From the NCBI RefSeq assembly GCF_002479495.1, contig NZ_DLNQ01000007.1:96360-160359 (forward strand): 64,000 bases of DNA, written 5' to 3'. The position numbers and the translations under genes are program-made. Of the stretch, positions 35,657-44,120 are shown piece by piece (the stretch's first letter is position 1; each line of letters opens with the position of its first letter). This stretch comes from Brevundimonas sp. UBA7506. Lineage in GTDB: Bacteria > Pseudomonadota > Alphaproteobacteria > Caulobacterales > Caulobacteraceae. The notes below the pieces were generated by a model. It had not been told where the DNA came from. It saw only the letters and a list, made by a program, of their open reading frames with translations, and made no database searches.

Positions 35657-37906
35657 TCAGAACCGGAAGGTCTGGCCCGCCGCGTAGGCCTCCCAGCTTT
35701 CCCGCGTCTTGAAGTCCAGGCCGCCGTCCCAGGCGGAGCCCATGTAGTAGGTGAAGGGCCGGCCAGGGGTGACGCGGACCAGGATCAGATAGTTGTCGGC
35801 GTCCTCGGCGAAGCCTTCGACCAGGGCGGGATCGACGGCGATGGCGATGCCGATGGAGCCGTGCTCGGGATTGGCGGGCTCCCAGAACATCAGGCGGCCG
35901 TTGGCGGCGTCGCGGGTGACGGCGCCGGCTCCCGCAGCGTTTCGGCGCTTGGAGATGCCGATGCCGACGATCAGGGGCTCTGACGTGTCCGAGCTAAGCG
36001 TCGAGGTCATGCGGGTGAAGTTGGAGCCCAGCGGCAGGCTGAAGTCGCGCGTCTCCCAGACCTTGCGGGCCACATCGACGGGCCAGGGGCGATAGTCGAC
36101 GCTGAAGCGGGCCTCGTCGCCGCCGGTCTCCTCGATGCGATAGGTCGAGAAGTTGCGGCTGGTCCACAGCTTGTTCTCGTACCAGACGCCCAGACCGCCC
36201 GAGCCGCGCCCGCGCCCGACGTCGTAGTAGTCCAGGCCTTCGCCGCGATCGACGTGGTAGTTGGGGAAGCGCAGCTGGCGGTCCATGTAGGGATAGCGGA
36301 CGCGCTTGGCCCAGACGTCTATGCCCGAGCCCGAGGGCGCCTCGCGCGCCTCCAGCGCCGGGCCGTAGATGCGGTGGGCGACGCGGTCGTTCTCCCACAG
36401 CAAGTCGTCGAGACGGTCGGGGGCGAAGCGGACCACGGCGCGCGGTTGCTGCTGGTCGGCGGGCGGCGGCGTCAGGCGCTCGACCTCGGCGGGACGCCCC
36501 AGAGCGGCGGGGTCATAGGAGAGGGCGCGGGTGGCGTGCATCTCCTCGGCGCGACGCTTGATCTCGGCCTCGCCGACGACGGTGACGGGGGCGGGGGGCG
36601 TCGGCGTGGTGGCGGCGATCACCTGCGGCGTGTCGCGTGCGGGCTCGGCCAGGGGCAGGCTCTTTTGCGCGCCGTTCAGGTCGGCGACCTCCAGACCGGC
36701 CAGCAGATAGGTGCCGGTGGTGTAGAGGCCGACTTCGTTCGGATCGGTCGCCACGGGCATGTCGCCGGTCTTCTGCGTCGCGCCGATCAGGCCGCTGGGC
36801 AGGACGTGGCGGTTCAGCGCGGCCCAGCCCTTGAGCACGGCGGGTTCATAGGTCGCGCGGTCCAGCAGGCCGTGGTTGATGCCCCAGGCCATGGCGTAGA
36901 CGTAGAAGACCGAACCCGAGGTCTCGGCCTGCGGGTAAAGCTCGGGGGCCAGCAGGCTGGCGCGCCACAGGCCGTCGTCCTGCTGCAGTTCGCGGATGCG
37001 CCCGGCCATGGACTGGAAGATGTCGATATAGTCCTGACGACCCTCGAAGTCGGCGGGCATGGCCTCCAGGGTGCGGGCCAGACCGCCCATGACCCAGCCG
37101 TTGGCGCGGCTCCAGTAGATGGGCTGGCCGTTGGCTTCCGTGCGGCCCTCGAAGCGCTGGTCGCGCAGGAAGAGGCGCTGCTCGGGCACCCACAGGCGGT
37201 CGATGGTGCGGCGGAACTCCTTGTCCATGCCGCGGATGTATTTGGGATCGCCGGTCACCGCCGACATGCGCGCCAGCACCGGGGGCGCCATGTAGAGGGC
37301 GTCGGCCCACCACCAGATGGAGGCCTCGGTCTCGGTCGTGCGGTTCAGGTGCGGGACCATATAGTCCAGGCGCTGACGTAGGGGCATCAGCACCCCGTCC
37401 TGGCCCCGACGCGAATAGAGTTCGAGGTAGAGGTCGCCGATGGTCTGGTCGTCGGCGTTCAGCATGGTCGGGCCGGAACGAGCGCCGCGCAGGCTGTAGT
37501 TGTAGTGCTCGGCCACCGCCGTCAGGAAGCGCAGGGTCTCGGGATCGTCCGACACACGGGCCAGGCGCGCTGCGCCGATGTAGAAGGTGGCGGCGACCCA
37601 GTTGGACGACATCTGCGTCAGGTTGCTGCCGGTCGAAAGGGCCAGCGGACGCGACGCCATGTCCTTGATCTGCGACGAAGCGACATATTCGACCGCCGCC
37701 ATGGTCTGTTCGCGTGAGGGGCGGGCGTCGGCGCGGAAGTTGAGGTCAGGACGCGGCTTGGCGGTCAGCCATTCGGCCTCGACGCCGGGGTTCGACTGCG
37801 GCGCCCAGGGCTGGCCGGCGGCGGACTGCGCCAGAGCGGGAGAGGTCAGGACGGTGCTGGCCAGCAGGAAGGCGGCAATCGTCGGCACGGCGCGGCGTAG
37901 CGTCAC
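35657..37906 (-). CDS. GH105 unsaturated rhamnogalacturonyl hydrolase fused to DUF4861
   Basis: 749 residues with a signal peptide (AFLLASTVLTSPALAQ). The N-terminal (alpha/alpha)6 domain (about 50-400) has WWWADALYMAPPVLARM and YWSRANGWVMGGLARTLE, the signature of GH88/GH105 hydrolases that remove the unsaturated uronic acid left by pectate or rhamnogalacturonan lyases. A proline-rich linker (about 420-440) leads to a DUF4861 domain (about 490-749) with VRYPYMDRQLRFPNYHVDRGEGLDYY. DUF4861 proteins occur in pectin loci, possibly as a second enzyme module. It is divergent from the GH28 gene across a shared promoter region. Confidence 0.88.
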   Translation of the reverse strand: MTLRRAVPTIAAFLLASTVLTSPALAQSAAGQPWAPQSNPGVEAEWLTAKPRPDLNFRADARPSREQTMAAVEYVASSQIKDMASRPLALSTGSNLTQMSSNWVAATFYIGAARLARVSDDPETLRFLTAVAEHYNYSLRGARSGPTMLNADDQTIGDLYLELYSRRGQDGVLMPLRQRLDYMVPHLNRTTETEASIWWWADALYMAPPVLARMSAVTGDPKYIRGMDKEFRRTIDRLWVPEQRLFLRDQRFEGRTEANGQPIYWSRANGWVMGGLARTLEAMPADFEGRQDYIDIFQSMAGRIRELQQDDGLWRASLLAPELYPQAETSGSVFYVYAMAWGINHGLLDRATYEPAVLKGWAALNRHVLPSGLIGATQKTGDMPVATDPNEVGLYTTGTYLLAGLEVADLNGAQKSLPLAEPARDTPQVIAATTPTPPAPVTVVGEAEIKRRAEEMHATRALSYDPAALGRPAEVERLTPPPADQQQPRAVVRFAPDRLDDLLWENDRVAHRIYGPALEAREAPSGSGIDVWAKRVRYPYMDRQLRFPNYHVDRGEGLDYYDVGRGRGSGGLGVWYENKLWTSRNFSTYRIEETGGDEARFSVDYRPWPVDVARKVWETRDFSLPLGSNFTRMTSTLSSDTSEPLIVGIGISKRRNAAGAGAVTRDAANGRLMFWEPANPEHGSIGIAIAVDPALVEGFAEDADNYLILVRVTPGRPFTYYMGSAWDGGLDFKTRESWEAYAAGQTFRF

Positions 37907-37965
37907 AGGCGTTCTCTCCGGTACGAACCCCGATGGGTTTGGGGTTTCACTATTTGCTTATGCGT

Positions 37966-37978
37966 ACCATAAAATGGT
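37966..37978. promoter_or_regulatory. Palindrome in the divergent GH105 / GH28 promoter region
   Basis: ACCAT-AAA-ATGGT is a perfect 13-base palindrome 60 bases before the GH105 start and 80 before the GH28 start. A related half-site (ACACCATACCA, minus strand) lies about 45 bases upstream of the TonB-dependent receptor gene. It is a candidate operator for the pectin locus regulator; no footprint or consensus supports it. Confidence 0.35.
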
Positions 37979-38057
37979 GGATGAGCAGCGCAAGTCGGAA
38001 TGACACCGCGCGACAAGACGCCGTCGCCCAAGGCGGCCAGCATATTGAGGAACGCCC

Positions 38058-39434
38058 ATGCATCGCCGCTCCCTGCTGCAACTCGGCCTGACCGGGGCCA
38101 TCGCCACCGCAGCCCCGCCTGCCTTCGCACGATCGACGGGCCGCACCTTCGACGCCGCCGACTTCGGCGCGGTCGGCGACGGCGAGACGATCAACACCCG
38201 TCCGATCCAGGCCGCCATCGACGCGGCGGCGGGCGCGGGCGGCGGGACCGTGGTGCTGAAGCCCGGCGTCTATCTGTCCGGCTCGCTGTTCGTGAAGTCG
38301 AACGTCACCCTGCTGATCGGACGCGGCGCCACGGTGAAGGGGCTGCGCGACATCGCCGCCTATCCCATGGTTCGCACCCGCGTCGCCGGGATCGAGATGG
38401 AATGGCCGGCGGGCCTGCTGAACATCTACCGCGAGAAGAACGCCAGGATCACCGGCGAGGGTCTGGTGGACGGCGACGGCAAGGTCTTCTGGGACAGCTA
38501 TTGGGCTATGCGCCGCGACTATGATCCCAAGGATCTGCGCTGGGCTGCGGACTATGACTGCCGCCGCCCGCGCCTGATCCATGTCTATGATTCCGAGGCG
38601 GTCGAGGTGTCGGGGCTGAACCTGGCGCGGGCGGGCTTCTGGACCGTGCATGTCTGTTATTCGCGCGACGTGAAGGTGTCGGACCTGATCATCCGCAACA
38701 ATCTGGGCGGTCGCGGCCCCTCGACGGACGGCATCGACATCGACTCGTCGGAGCGGGTTCTGGTCGAGCGCTGCGACCTGTCGGTCAACGACGACGCCAT
38801 CTGCATCAAGGCCGGGCGCGACTGGGACGGCCTGCGCGTGGCGCGGCCCTGTCGTCAGGTGAAGGTGCGCGACTGCATCGTGCGCGACGCCCTGGCCGGC
38901 ATGACCTTCGGCAGCGAGACCTCGGGCGGATTCGAGGATATCGAGGTGTCGGGCCTGCGGATCGAATACCCGGTGCCGCTGGGCATCTTCTTCAAGTCGG
39001 GTCACACGCGCGGCGGGGTCATCAACAACATCGCCCTGAAGAACATCCATCTGCAGGACGTGGCGACGCTGTTCCGGGTCAATCTGAACTGGTACCCGAA
39101 CTACTCCTACGCCCAGATCCCGGCGGGGATCACCGACATCCCCGACTACTGGCGCGCCCTGGCGACCCCGGTGCCGCGCGAGCAGGGCATCCCCCGCATC
39201 CGCGACGTGCGCCTGTCGGACATCAAGGCGGTCGGCGGCAAGATCGGCTTCGAGGCCGCCGCCTATGAAGAGGCGCCGCTGCGCGACTTCCAGTTCGAGC
39301 GGCTGGACTGGGACGTGCGCGAGGCGGGCAGCATCGCCAACGCCGACAACTGGCGCTTCAGCGACTGCAGGATCGACACTCTGGACGGGACGGGCCCCAA
39401 GGTGACGGCCTCGCGCGGCGTGGTCGGCCTCTAG
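38058..39434 (+). CDS. GH28 polygalacturonase/rhamnogalacturonidase
   Basis: 458 residues with a Tat-like signal (MHRRSLLQLGLTGAIATAAPPAFA) and a right-handed beta-helix. Catalytic motifs: STDGIDIDSS (general acid region), VNDDAICIKAG (the Asp pair), GSETSGG in place of the GHG of endo-polygalacturonases, and the Lys in FFKSGHTRGG. The GSE-SGG variant is typical of exo-acting bacterial GH28 enzymes that release galacturonate or rhamnogalacturonan pieces. GAGGAACG precedes the ATG. It stands divergent from GH105 and beside a TonB-dependent receptor, consistent with periplasmic trimming of imported pectin oligomers. Confidence 0.92.
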   Translation: MHRRSLLQLGLTGAIATAAPPAFARSTGRTFDAADFGAVGDGETINTRPIQAAIDAAAGAGGGTVVLKPGVYLSGSLFVKSNVTLLIGRGATVKGLRDIAAYPMVRTRVAGIEMEWPAGLLNIYREKNARITGEGLVDGDGKVFWDSYWAMRRDYDPKDLRWAADYDCRRPRLIHVYDSEAVEVSGLNLARAGFWTVHVCYSRDVKVSDLIIRNNLGGRGPSTDGIDIDSSERVLVERCDLSVNDDAICIKAGRDWDGLRVARPCRQVKVRDCIVRDALAGMTFGSETSGGFEDIEVSGLRIEYPVPLGIFFKSGHTRGGVINNIALKNIHLQDVATLFRVNLNWYPNYSYAQIPAGITDIPDYWRALATPVPREQGIPRIRDVRLSDIKAVGGKIGFEAAAYEEAPLRDFQFERLDWDVREAGSIANADNWRFSDCRIDTLDGTGPKVTASRGVVGL

Positions 39435-39458
39435 GGCGTCCGCAGAGTTAGAAAGTCA

Positions 39459-39490
39459 GAGCCCCGGCGTTTAGGCGTCGGGGCTTTTTG
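39459..39490 (+). terminator. Terminator of the GH28 gene
   Basis: AGCCCCGGCG-TTTA-GGCGTCGGGGCT forms a GC stem with one G-T pair or bulge, followed by TTTTTG, 25 bases after the GH28 stop. Confidence 0.85.
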
Positions 39491-39504
39491 CTGCGTGGCG
39501 GCAG

Positions 39505-39540
39505 GCAAAAAAGAGGCCCGGAGCGAGAACGCTCCGGGCC
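39505..39540 (-). terminator. Terminator of the TonB-dependent receptor gene
   Basis: An 11-bp perfect stem (39515-39525 with 39530-39540) and 4-base loop, followed on the minus strand by CTCTTTTTTGCC. It lies 30 bases after the receptor stop codon. Confidence 0.9.
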
Positions 39541-39572
39541 AAGTGATGCGCTGAAAGGCTCAGGGAGGAAGA

Positions 39573-42299
39573 TCAGTATTTCCAGCGCAATCCGATAGCG
39601 ATCTCACGGCCGGTGTGGCGGTAGTCGGACACGCGGTCCGCCACATCGACGTAACGATCATTGTATTCGTCGGTCAGGTTGATGCCTTCCAGCGACACCG
39701 TCAGGTTGTCGTTGAAGGCGTAGGACATGGAGGCGTCGATGTAGGTCGTCGCGTTCATGCCTTCTTCCGAGTTGCCGTTGCCGCCCGGGAAGGACATCAG
39801 GTAGCCGCTACGATAGGCCGCCGAGACGCGGGCCTGGAAGGGGCCGTCCTCGTAGTACAGGGTCGTGTTGTAAGTGTTCTTCGACTGACCCGTCAGACGG
39901 TTCTTGCCGGCGGCGCCGTAATCGACCTCGGAGTCGACATAGGTGAAGTTGCCGATGAAGCCGAAGTTCGACCACAGGCCGGGCAGGAAGGTGAAGGGCT
40001 GCTGGTACTGGATTTCCAGACCGTGCAGCGAACCGCCTTGGCCGTTGAGCTTGCGCGTGACCTGGAAGACGTCGGTCGGACGCGCGGCGCCTTGCAGCAG
40101 GTCGTCAGGCAGACCCAGGTCGCTCCAGACGATCGACTCGGTCACCGAGGTGATGAAGCTGTCGATGTCCTTGTAGAAGACGGCGGCGGCCAGCAGGCCT
40201 TCGTTCTGGAAGTACCACTCGACCGACAGGTCGTAGTTGGTGGCCCGGAACGGATCCAGCAGCGGGTTGCCGTAGGAGACGGTGCGCGTGGTCGGCGACA
40301 CGCCGCCGCCCGGCGTCAGATCGCCCAGGGTCGGACGCGACATGACCTTGGCGGCGCCCAGGCGGACGACCAGGTCGTCACGCGGCTCGATGGCCAGGTT
40401 GAACGACGGCAGGACGTCGTCGTAGTCGTTATTGGCCGTGACATAGGCGTAGGTCGGTCCGCCCGCGCCCGTGATCGTCTGCCAGCCCTTGGATTCGACC
40501 TCGGTCTGGGCGTAACGGACGCCCACGTTGCCGCGCACCACCATGTTGGCGAAGTCGGTGTTGAAGTCGGCCTGGACGAAGAGGCCCTTGTCGGTCTCGT
40601 CGACTTCGCGCTCGCTGCGGTTCGAGACCAGCGGATCGTCATAGGTGCTGAGGAAGTCGTTGATCTTCCAGATATCGGGCACGATGAAGTTCATGCTCGA
40701 ACCGGCGGGGACGCCGATCTTGCCGTCGATGCTGACGATCTTGCCCAGGGCGTCCACGCCGGTGATGCGATCGGCGCCGGTGGTGTTGGTGGCGGCGCGC
40801 GCCACGCCCCAGGTGCTGAAGCCATAGGTGCGGTACTCACCGCCGGCCTTGAAGGTCAGCGACGGGTTCCAGTCGTATTCCAGGGCGCCGGCCACGACAT
40901 TGTTGTCGAAGTCGCCGCCGCTGGTGCTGCGCGTGCCCTGGACCAGGGTGAAACCCTTGCCCGAGGTGATGTCGTAGCCGTAGTTGATCATCGGCATGCG
41001 GTCATTGCCGCGGAAGTCGATGGTGTAGCCGTTCACGCCAGCCTGTTCAAAGGCGTAGGTGACGTTGATCGGGGTGCGGGCTTCCGACTTGTTGAGGCCC
41101 AGCTTCATGTTGCCGCGCAGGCGGTCGGTGAAGTCATGACGGACGTTCAGCGAGGCCTGGGCGAAGGTGCTCTCATTGCGGGTGAAGCCGTTTTCTGAAC
41201 GCACCAGCATGTTGTCGAAGACGCCGTAGGACAGGGCGTTCTTGTTTGCGTCGATGGCGTAGTCGCGAACGATGACGTTGTTCACGGCGGCGCGGCTGAA
41301 GGCCCAGGCTTCGACGTTGGGGCTTTCCAGCTCCGAGTTCAGGCGCGACCAGAGCAGATCCAGCACCACCTCGGTGCGGTCGCTGGGGCGCCATTGCAGG
41401 GCGCCGGTCAGACCCAGGCGATCTTCCTGGGTGTTGCCGAAGGTGTAGCGCGGGATGCGCGGATAGAAGGCGTTCAGCAGCTCGGTGCGTTGAGCCGTCG
41501 TGGTGCAGGGGACGCAGCCGCCGAAGTTCTGGCCGACGCCATAGGCTTGGGCCGGGTTGCCCTTCTGCCAGCGCGTCGTGTTGAAGCTTTCGAGGATCGG
41601 CGAACGCTCGGAATAGGCCACCGACAGCAGGGCGCCGAAGGTCTTGTCCTCGTTCGACCAGCTCAGCAGGCCGGCCGTGCGCGGCACGGTCTTTTCCGAC
41701 AGGTCGTTGTACGACCCCTGGACCGACAGGGCCGAGTTGAAGCCGCTGCGCGAGAAGTCCAGCGGGCGGCCGGTCTGCAGGTCGACGGTCGAGCCCAGCG
41801 AGCCCTCTTCGATCTCGGCCGACTGGGTCTTGCGGACCTTGATGCTGTTGAACAGTTCCGACGCGAACATCGAGAAGTCGAAGCTGCGGTTGCGGTTGCC
41901 GCCCGAGGCCGCCTGGGCCTCCAGGCCGTTGATGCGGGTGCGGGTGAAGTCGGCGCCCAGACCGCGCACCGAGATGGTCGTGCCCTGGCCGTTGACGCGC
42001 TCGATGGTCACGCCGGGCAGGCGCTGGATGGCCTCGGCCAGGTTCTGATCGGGGAAGTCGGCGATGTCTTCAGCCAGGATGGCGTCCACGGCGCCGGCTT
42101 CGCGGCGCTTGACGTTCAGGGCCTGCTGCAGGCTGGAGCGGAAGCCGGTGACGACGATCTCGTCGACGGTGGTGGCTTCTTCCTGCTCGGGAGCCGGCGC
42201 GGCCTCCTGGGCGAAGGCGGGGGCGGCGCCCCACAGCAGGGCGGTCGCCGAAACGCCGGCGATGCACAGAGTCCGGGCGTGGCTGAAGGGCCGTTCCAT
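39573..42299 (-). CDS. TonB-dependent receptor of the pectin locus
   Basis: 908 residues: signal peptide (CIAGVSATALLWGAAPAFAQ), TonB box region VDEIVVTGFRSSLQQALN, plug with LAEAIQRLPGVTIERVNGQGTTISVRGLG, and a beta-barrel ending in IGLRWKY. The opening GFRSSLQQALNVKR is typical of the Caulobacter/Xanthomonas class of oligosaccharide receptors. Family and context make pectic or rhamnogalacturonan oligosaccharides the likely cargo. It is an outer-membrane importer driven by TonB-ExbBD. It is monocistronic with its own terminator, in a 320-base gap (42300-42619) from the lyase gene that holds its promoter and the lyase terminator. Confidence 0.94.
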   Translation of the reverse strand: MERPFSHARTLCIAGVSATALLWGAAPAFAQEAAPAPEQEEATTVDEIVVTGFRSSLQQALNVKRREAGAVDAILAEDIADFPDQNLAEAIQRLPGVTIERVNGQGTTISVRGLGADFTRTRINGLEAQAASGGNRNRSFDFSMFASELFNSIKVRKTQSAEIEEGSLGSTVDLQTGRPLDFSRSGFNSALSVQGSYNDLSEKTVPRTAGLLSWSNEDKTFGALLSVAYSERSPILESFNTTRWQKGNPAQAYGVGQNFGGCVPCTTTAQRTELLNAFYPRIPRYTFGNTQEDRLGLTGALQWRPSDRTEVVLDLLWSRLNSELESPNVEAWAFSRAAVNNVIVRDYAIDANKNALSYGVFDNMLVRSENGFTRNESTFAQASLNVRHDFTDRLRGNMKLGLNKSEARTPINVTYAFEQAGVNGYTIDFRGNDRMPMINYGYDITSGKGFTLVQGTRSTSGGDFDNNVVAGALEYDWNPSLTFKAGGEYRTYGFSTWGVARAATNTTGADRITGVDALGKIVSIDGKIGVPAGSSMNFIVPDIWKINDFLSTYDDPLVSNRSEREVDETDKGLFVQADFNTDFANMVVRGNVGVRYAQTEVESKGWQTITGAGGPTYAYVTANNDYDDVLPSFNLAIEPRDDLVVRLGAAKVMSRPTLGDLTPGGGVSPTTRTVSYGNPLLDPFRATNYDLSVEWYFQNEGLLAAAVFYKDIDSFITSVTESIVWSDLGLPDDLLQGAARPTDVFQVTRKLNGQGGSLHGLEIQYQQPFTFLPGLWSNFGFIGNFTYVDSEVDYGAAGKNRLTGQSKNTYNTTLYYEDGPFQARVSAAYRSGYLMSFPGGNGNSEEGMNATTYIDASMSYAFNDNLTVSLEGINLTDEYNDRYVDVADRVSDYRHTGREIAIGLRWKY

Positions 42300-42564
42300 G
42301 TTTCTCTCCCCGCACCGGAGCCAGTGGCACCGGTGTCATTTGTTGGTATGGTGTCGCGCATAGTTGGACGTCAGCGCGTGCCACTTCTTGCAACAGCTTC
42401 CCGTCTTTTGCAACTGACTGATGTCAGCCGTGCATTTTGAAGCCCGCAAGACGTCGAAAATGTGTTTTCAGGCAAAGGGATGGCGGCGCGCGTCGTCGCC
42501 AAAAACACATGGGATCGGGTTCTGAATTGCGGAACACGGGTATCCCGTCGGACGTGTGAGATAA

Positions 42565-42598
42565 GAAAAAGGCCCCGGATCGCTCCGGGGCCTTCTTT
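42565..42598 (-). terminator. Terminator of the rhamnose/pectin operon
   Basis: An 11-bp stem AAGGCCCCGGA / TCCGGGGCCTT (42569-42579 with 42584-42594), 4-base loop, followed on the minus strand by TTTTTC. It closes the operon that ends with the oligogalacturonate lyase gene. Confidence 0.9.
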
Positions 42599-42619
42599 GC
42601 ACAAGGCGCGGCAGGGCGG

Positions 42620-44095
42620 TCAGGCCGCGCGGGCCACCTCGACGGCATAGACGTGATTCCGGCCATGCATGTTGGAGACGAAGACGATCCAGCGGCCGTC
42701 CGGCGTAAAGGTCAGGTTGGGCTCCAGCCGATAGTCGTGGTTGGACAGGTCGACCAGCCGTTCCGAGCGCAGGTATTCGACGCTGATCTGATCGTCCTTG
42801 TCGCTGGAGGGGTCTTCATCGACGATGGGTTCGGGACGCAGAAGGACGATCCATTTGCCGTCCGGAGCATGGGCCACCATGTCGCCGTCGCCGCCGTCGC
42901 CGGCGAACATCCGGCCGTCCGGCGAGACGTTGAAGTGGACGGACCAATCGTTCTGCTCGACCCGGCGATAGACGCGCTTGCCCGTCTCCAGATCCACCGA
43001 GGCGACCCAGAAGACCTGACCGCGCGGGGTCTGGAGGTCATAGAGCACCTGCTTGCCGTCGGGGCTGAACCACTCGTGGCCGAAGATCTCGAAGTTCATG
43101 GTTCGGGTGTGGGTCTTGCGCAGGTCCGAGCCGTCGACCTTCATCGTCCACATGCGATCAACCCGATGCCAGGGGCCTTCGTGGCAGAAGATGATGCGGT
43201 CGGGATCCGTCGGCGAGAACTGGGTGTGGCCGATCCATTCGTTGGTCGAGTGGATGACGCGGCGTTCGCCGGTCGCCATGTCGATGACGAAGATCTCCAT
43301 CGGATAGCGGGCGGCCCAGCGTTGCAGCATCCGCACGCCCTTGGCGCGGGCGAAGTTCAGGGGCTTTCCGTCCGGTCCGTTGGCGGCGTACTCGGCCTGA
43401 TCGAAGCGGCGGTTGCGCGGGTCGCCGACGCCCGGTTGAAGCGGTTCCGACCCATAGGCGACGAAGCCTAGCAGCAGGGTCTCGTCGGCGTTGACCGAGT
43501 TGATGTTGCCGTTGGGGATGCGGGCGATCCGGCGCGTGCGCTTCGTATCGACGTCGATGACGTAGATCGTCTTGGCGCGGTCCATCAGCTGGGCCTCGCC
43601 CGGCTCGGTGACCGAGTAATAGACGTTGCGACCCTTGCGCCCGGTGAACATCAGGTCGGCGTTGCGGTCAGGGACCAGGACGCTCAGCGTCCAGGTCTTG
43701 AGGTCCACCGTCGAAATGCCCTGGGGCGTCGAGATGACCATCAGGTCCGGCGCGCCCGCCTTCGCAGGCAGGAACATGTTTTTGTAGAAATAGGGCTTGC
43801 CGCCTCCGTCGGGCGTCAGGCGGCGGATGCGGTGTCCGGTCTTCTGGTCGATCCAGTCCGTCGGCACGGGGCCGGACCATTGCGGCGGCTGGTGCGGCGC
43901 CTCCTGGGTTGAGGGCGGGGCGGTGTTGGGCGCGGGCCAAGCCGGGACCTGCCCGGCCGGCGGCAGGGCGGGTGGCAAGCCGTTCGCCACGCGCGGCGCC
44001 GGCGTGGCGCTCTGGGCGTGGGCGACGCTGGCGACGCCCGCGGCGGCGGGGGCGGCCAACAGGGCCTTGAGGGCGGAACGGCGGGAGGTCGTCAT
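42620..44095 (-). CDS. Oligogalacturonate lyase family protein (PL22-like)
   Basis: 491 residues with an N-terminal Tat-like signal (TSRRSALKALLAAPAAAGVASVAHA) and a seven-bladed propeller. Landmarks are KTGHRIRRLTPDGGGKPYFYKN, NINSVNADETLLLG, and the metal-site segment HTQFSPTDPDRIIFCHEGPWHRVDRMW. PL22 enzymes split unsaturated digalacturonate into 5-keto-4-deoxyuronate. The exported form here is notable because classical Ogl is cytoplasmic. AGAGGA precedes the ATG. It is the last gene of the seven-gene operon, 25 bases after the glycosidase. Confidence 0.85.
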   Translation of the reverse strand: MTTSRRSALKALLAAPAAAGVASVAHAQSATPAPRVANGLPPALPPAGQVPAWPAPNTAPPSTQEAPHQPPQWSGPVPTDWIDQKTGHRIRRLTPDGGGKPYFYKNMFLPAKAGAPDLMVISTPQGISTVDLKTWTLSVLVPDRNADLMFTGRKGRNVYYSVTEPGEAQLMDRAKTIYVIDVDTKRTRRIARIPNGNINSVNADETLLLGFVAYGSEPLQPGVGDPRNRRFDQAEYAANGPDGKPLNFARAKGVRMLQRWAARYPMEIFVIDMATGERRVIHSTNEWIGHTQFSPTDPDRIIFCHEGPWHRVDRMWTMKVDGSDLRKTHTRTMNFEIFGHEWFSPDGKQVLYDLQTPRGQVFWVASVDLETGKRVYRRVEQNDWSVHFNVSPDGRMFAGDGGDGDMVAHAPDGKWIVLLRPEPIVDEDPSSDKDDQISVEYLRSERLVDLSNHDYRLEPNLTFTPDGRWIVFVSNMHGRNHVYAVEVARAA

Positions 44096-44120
44096 GGGGC
44101 GGTCCTCTTGATCATCGTCA

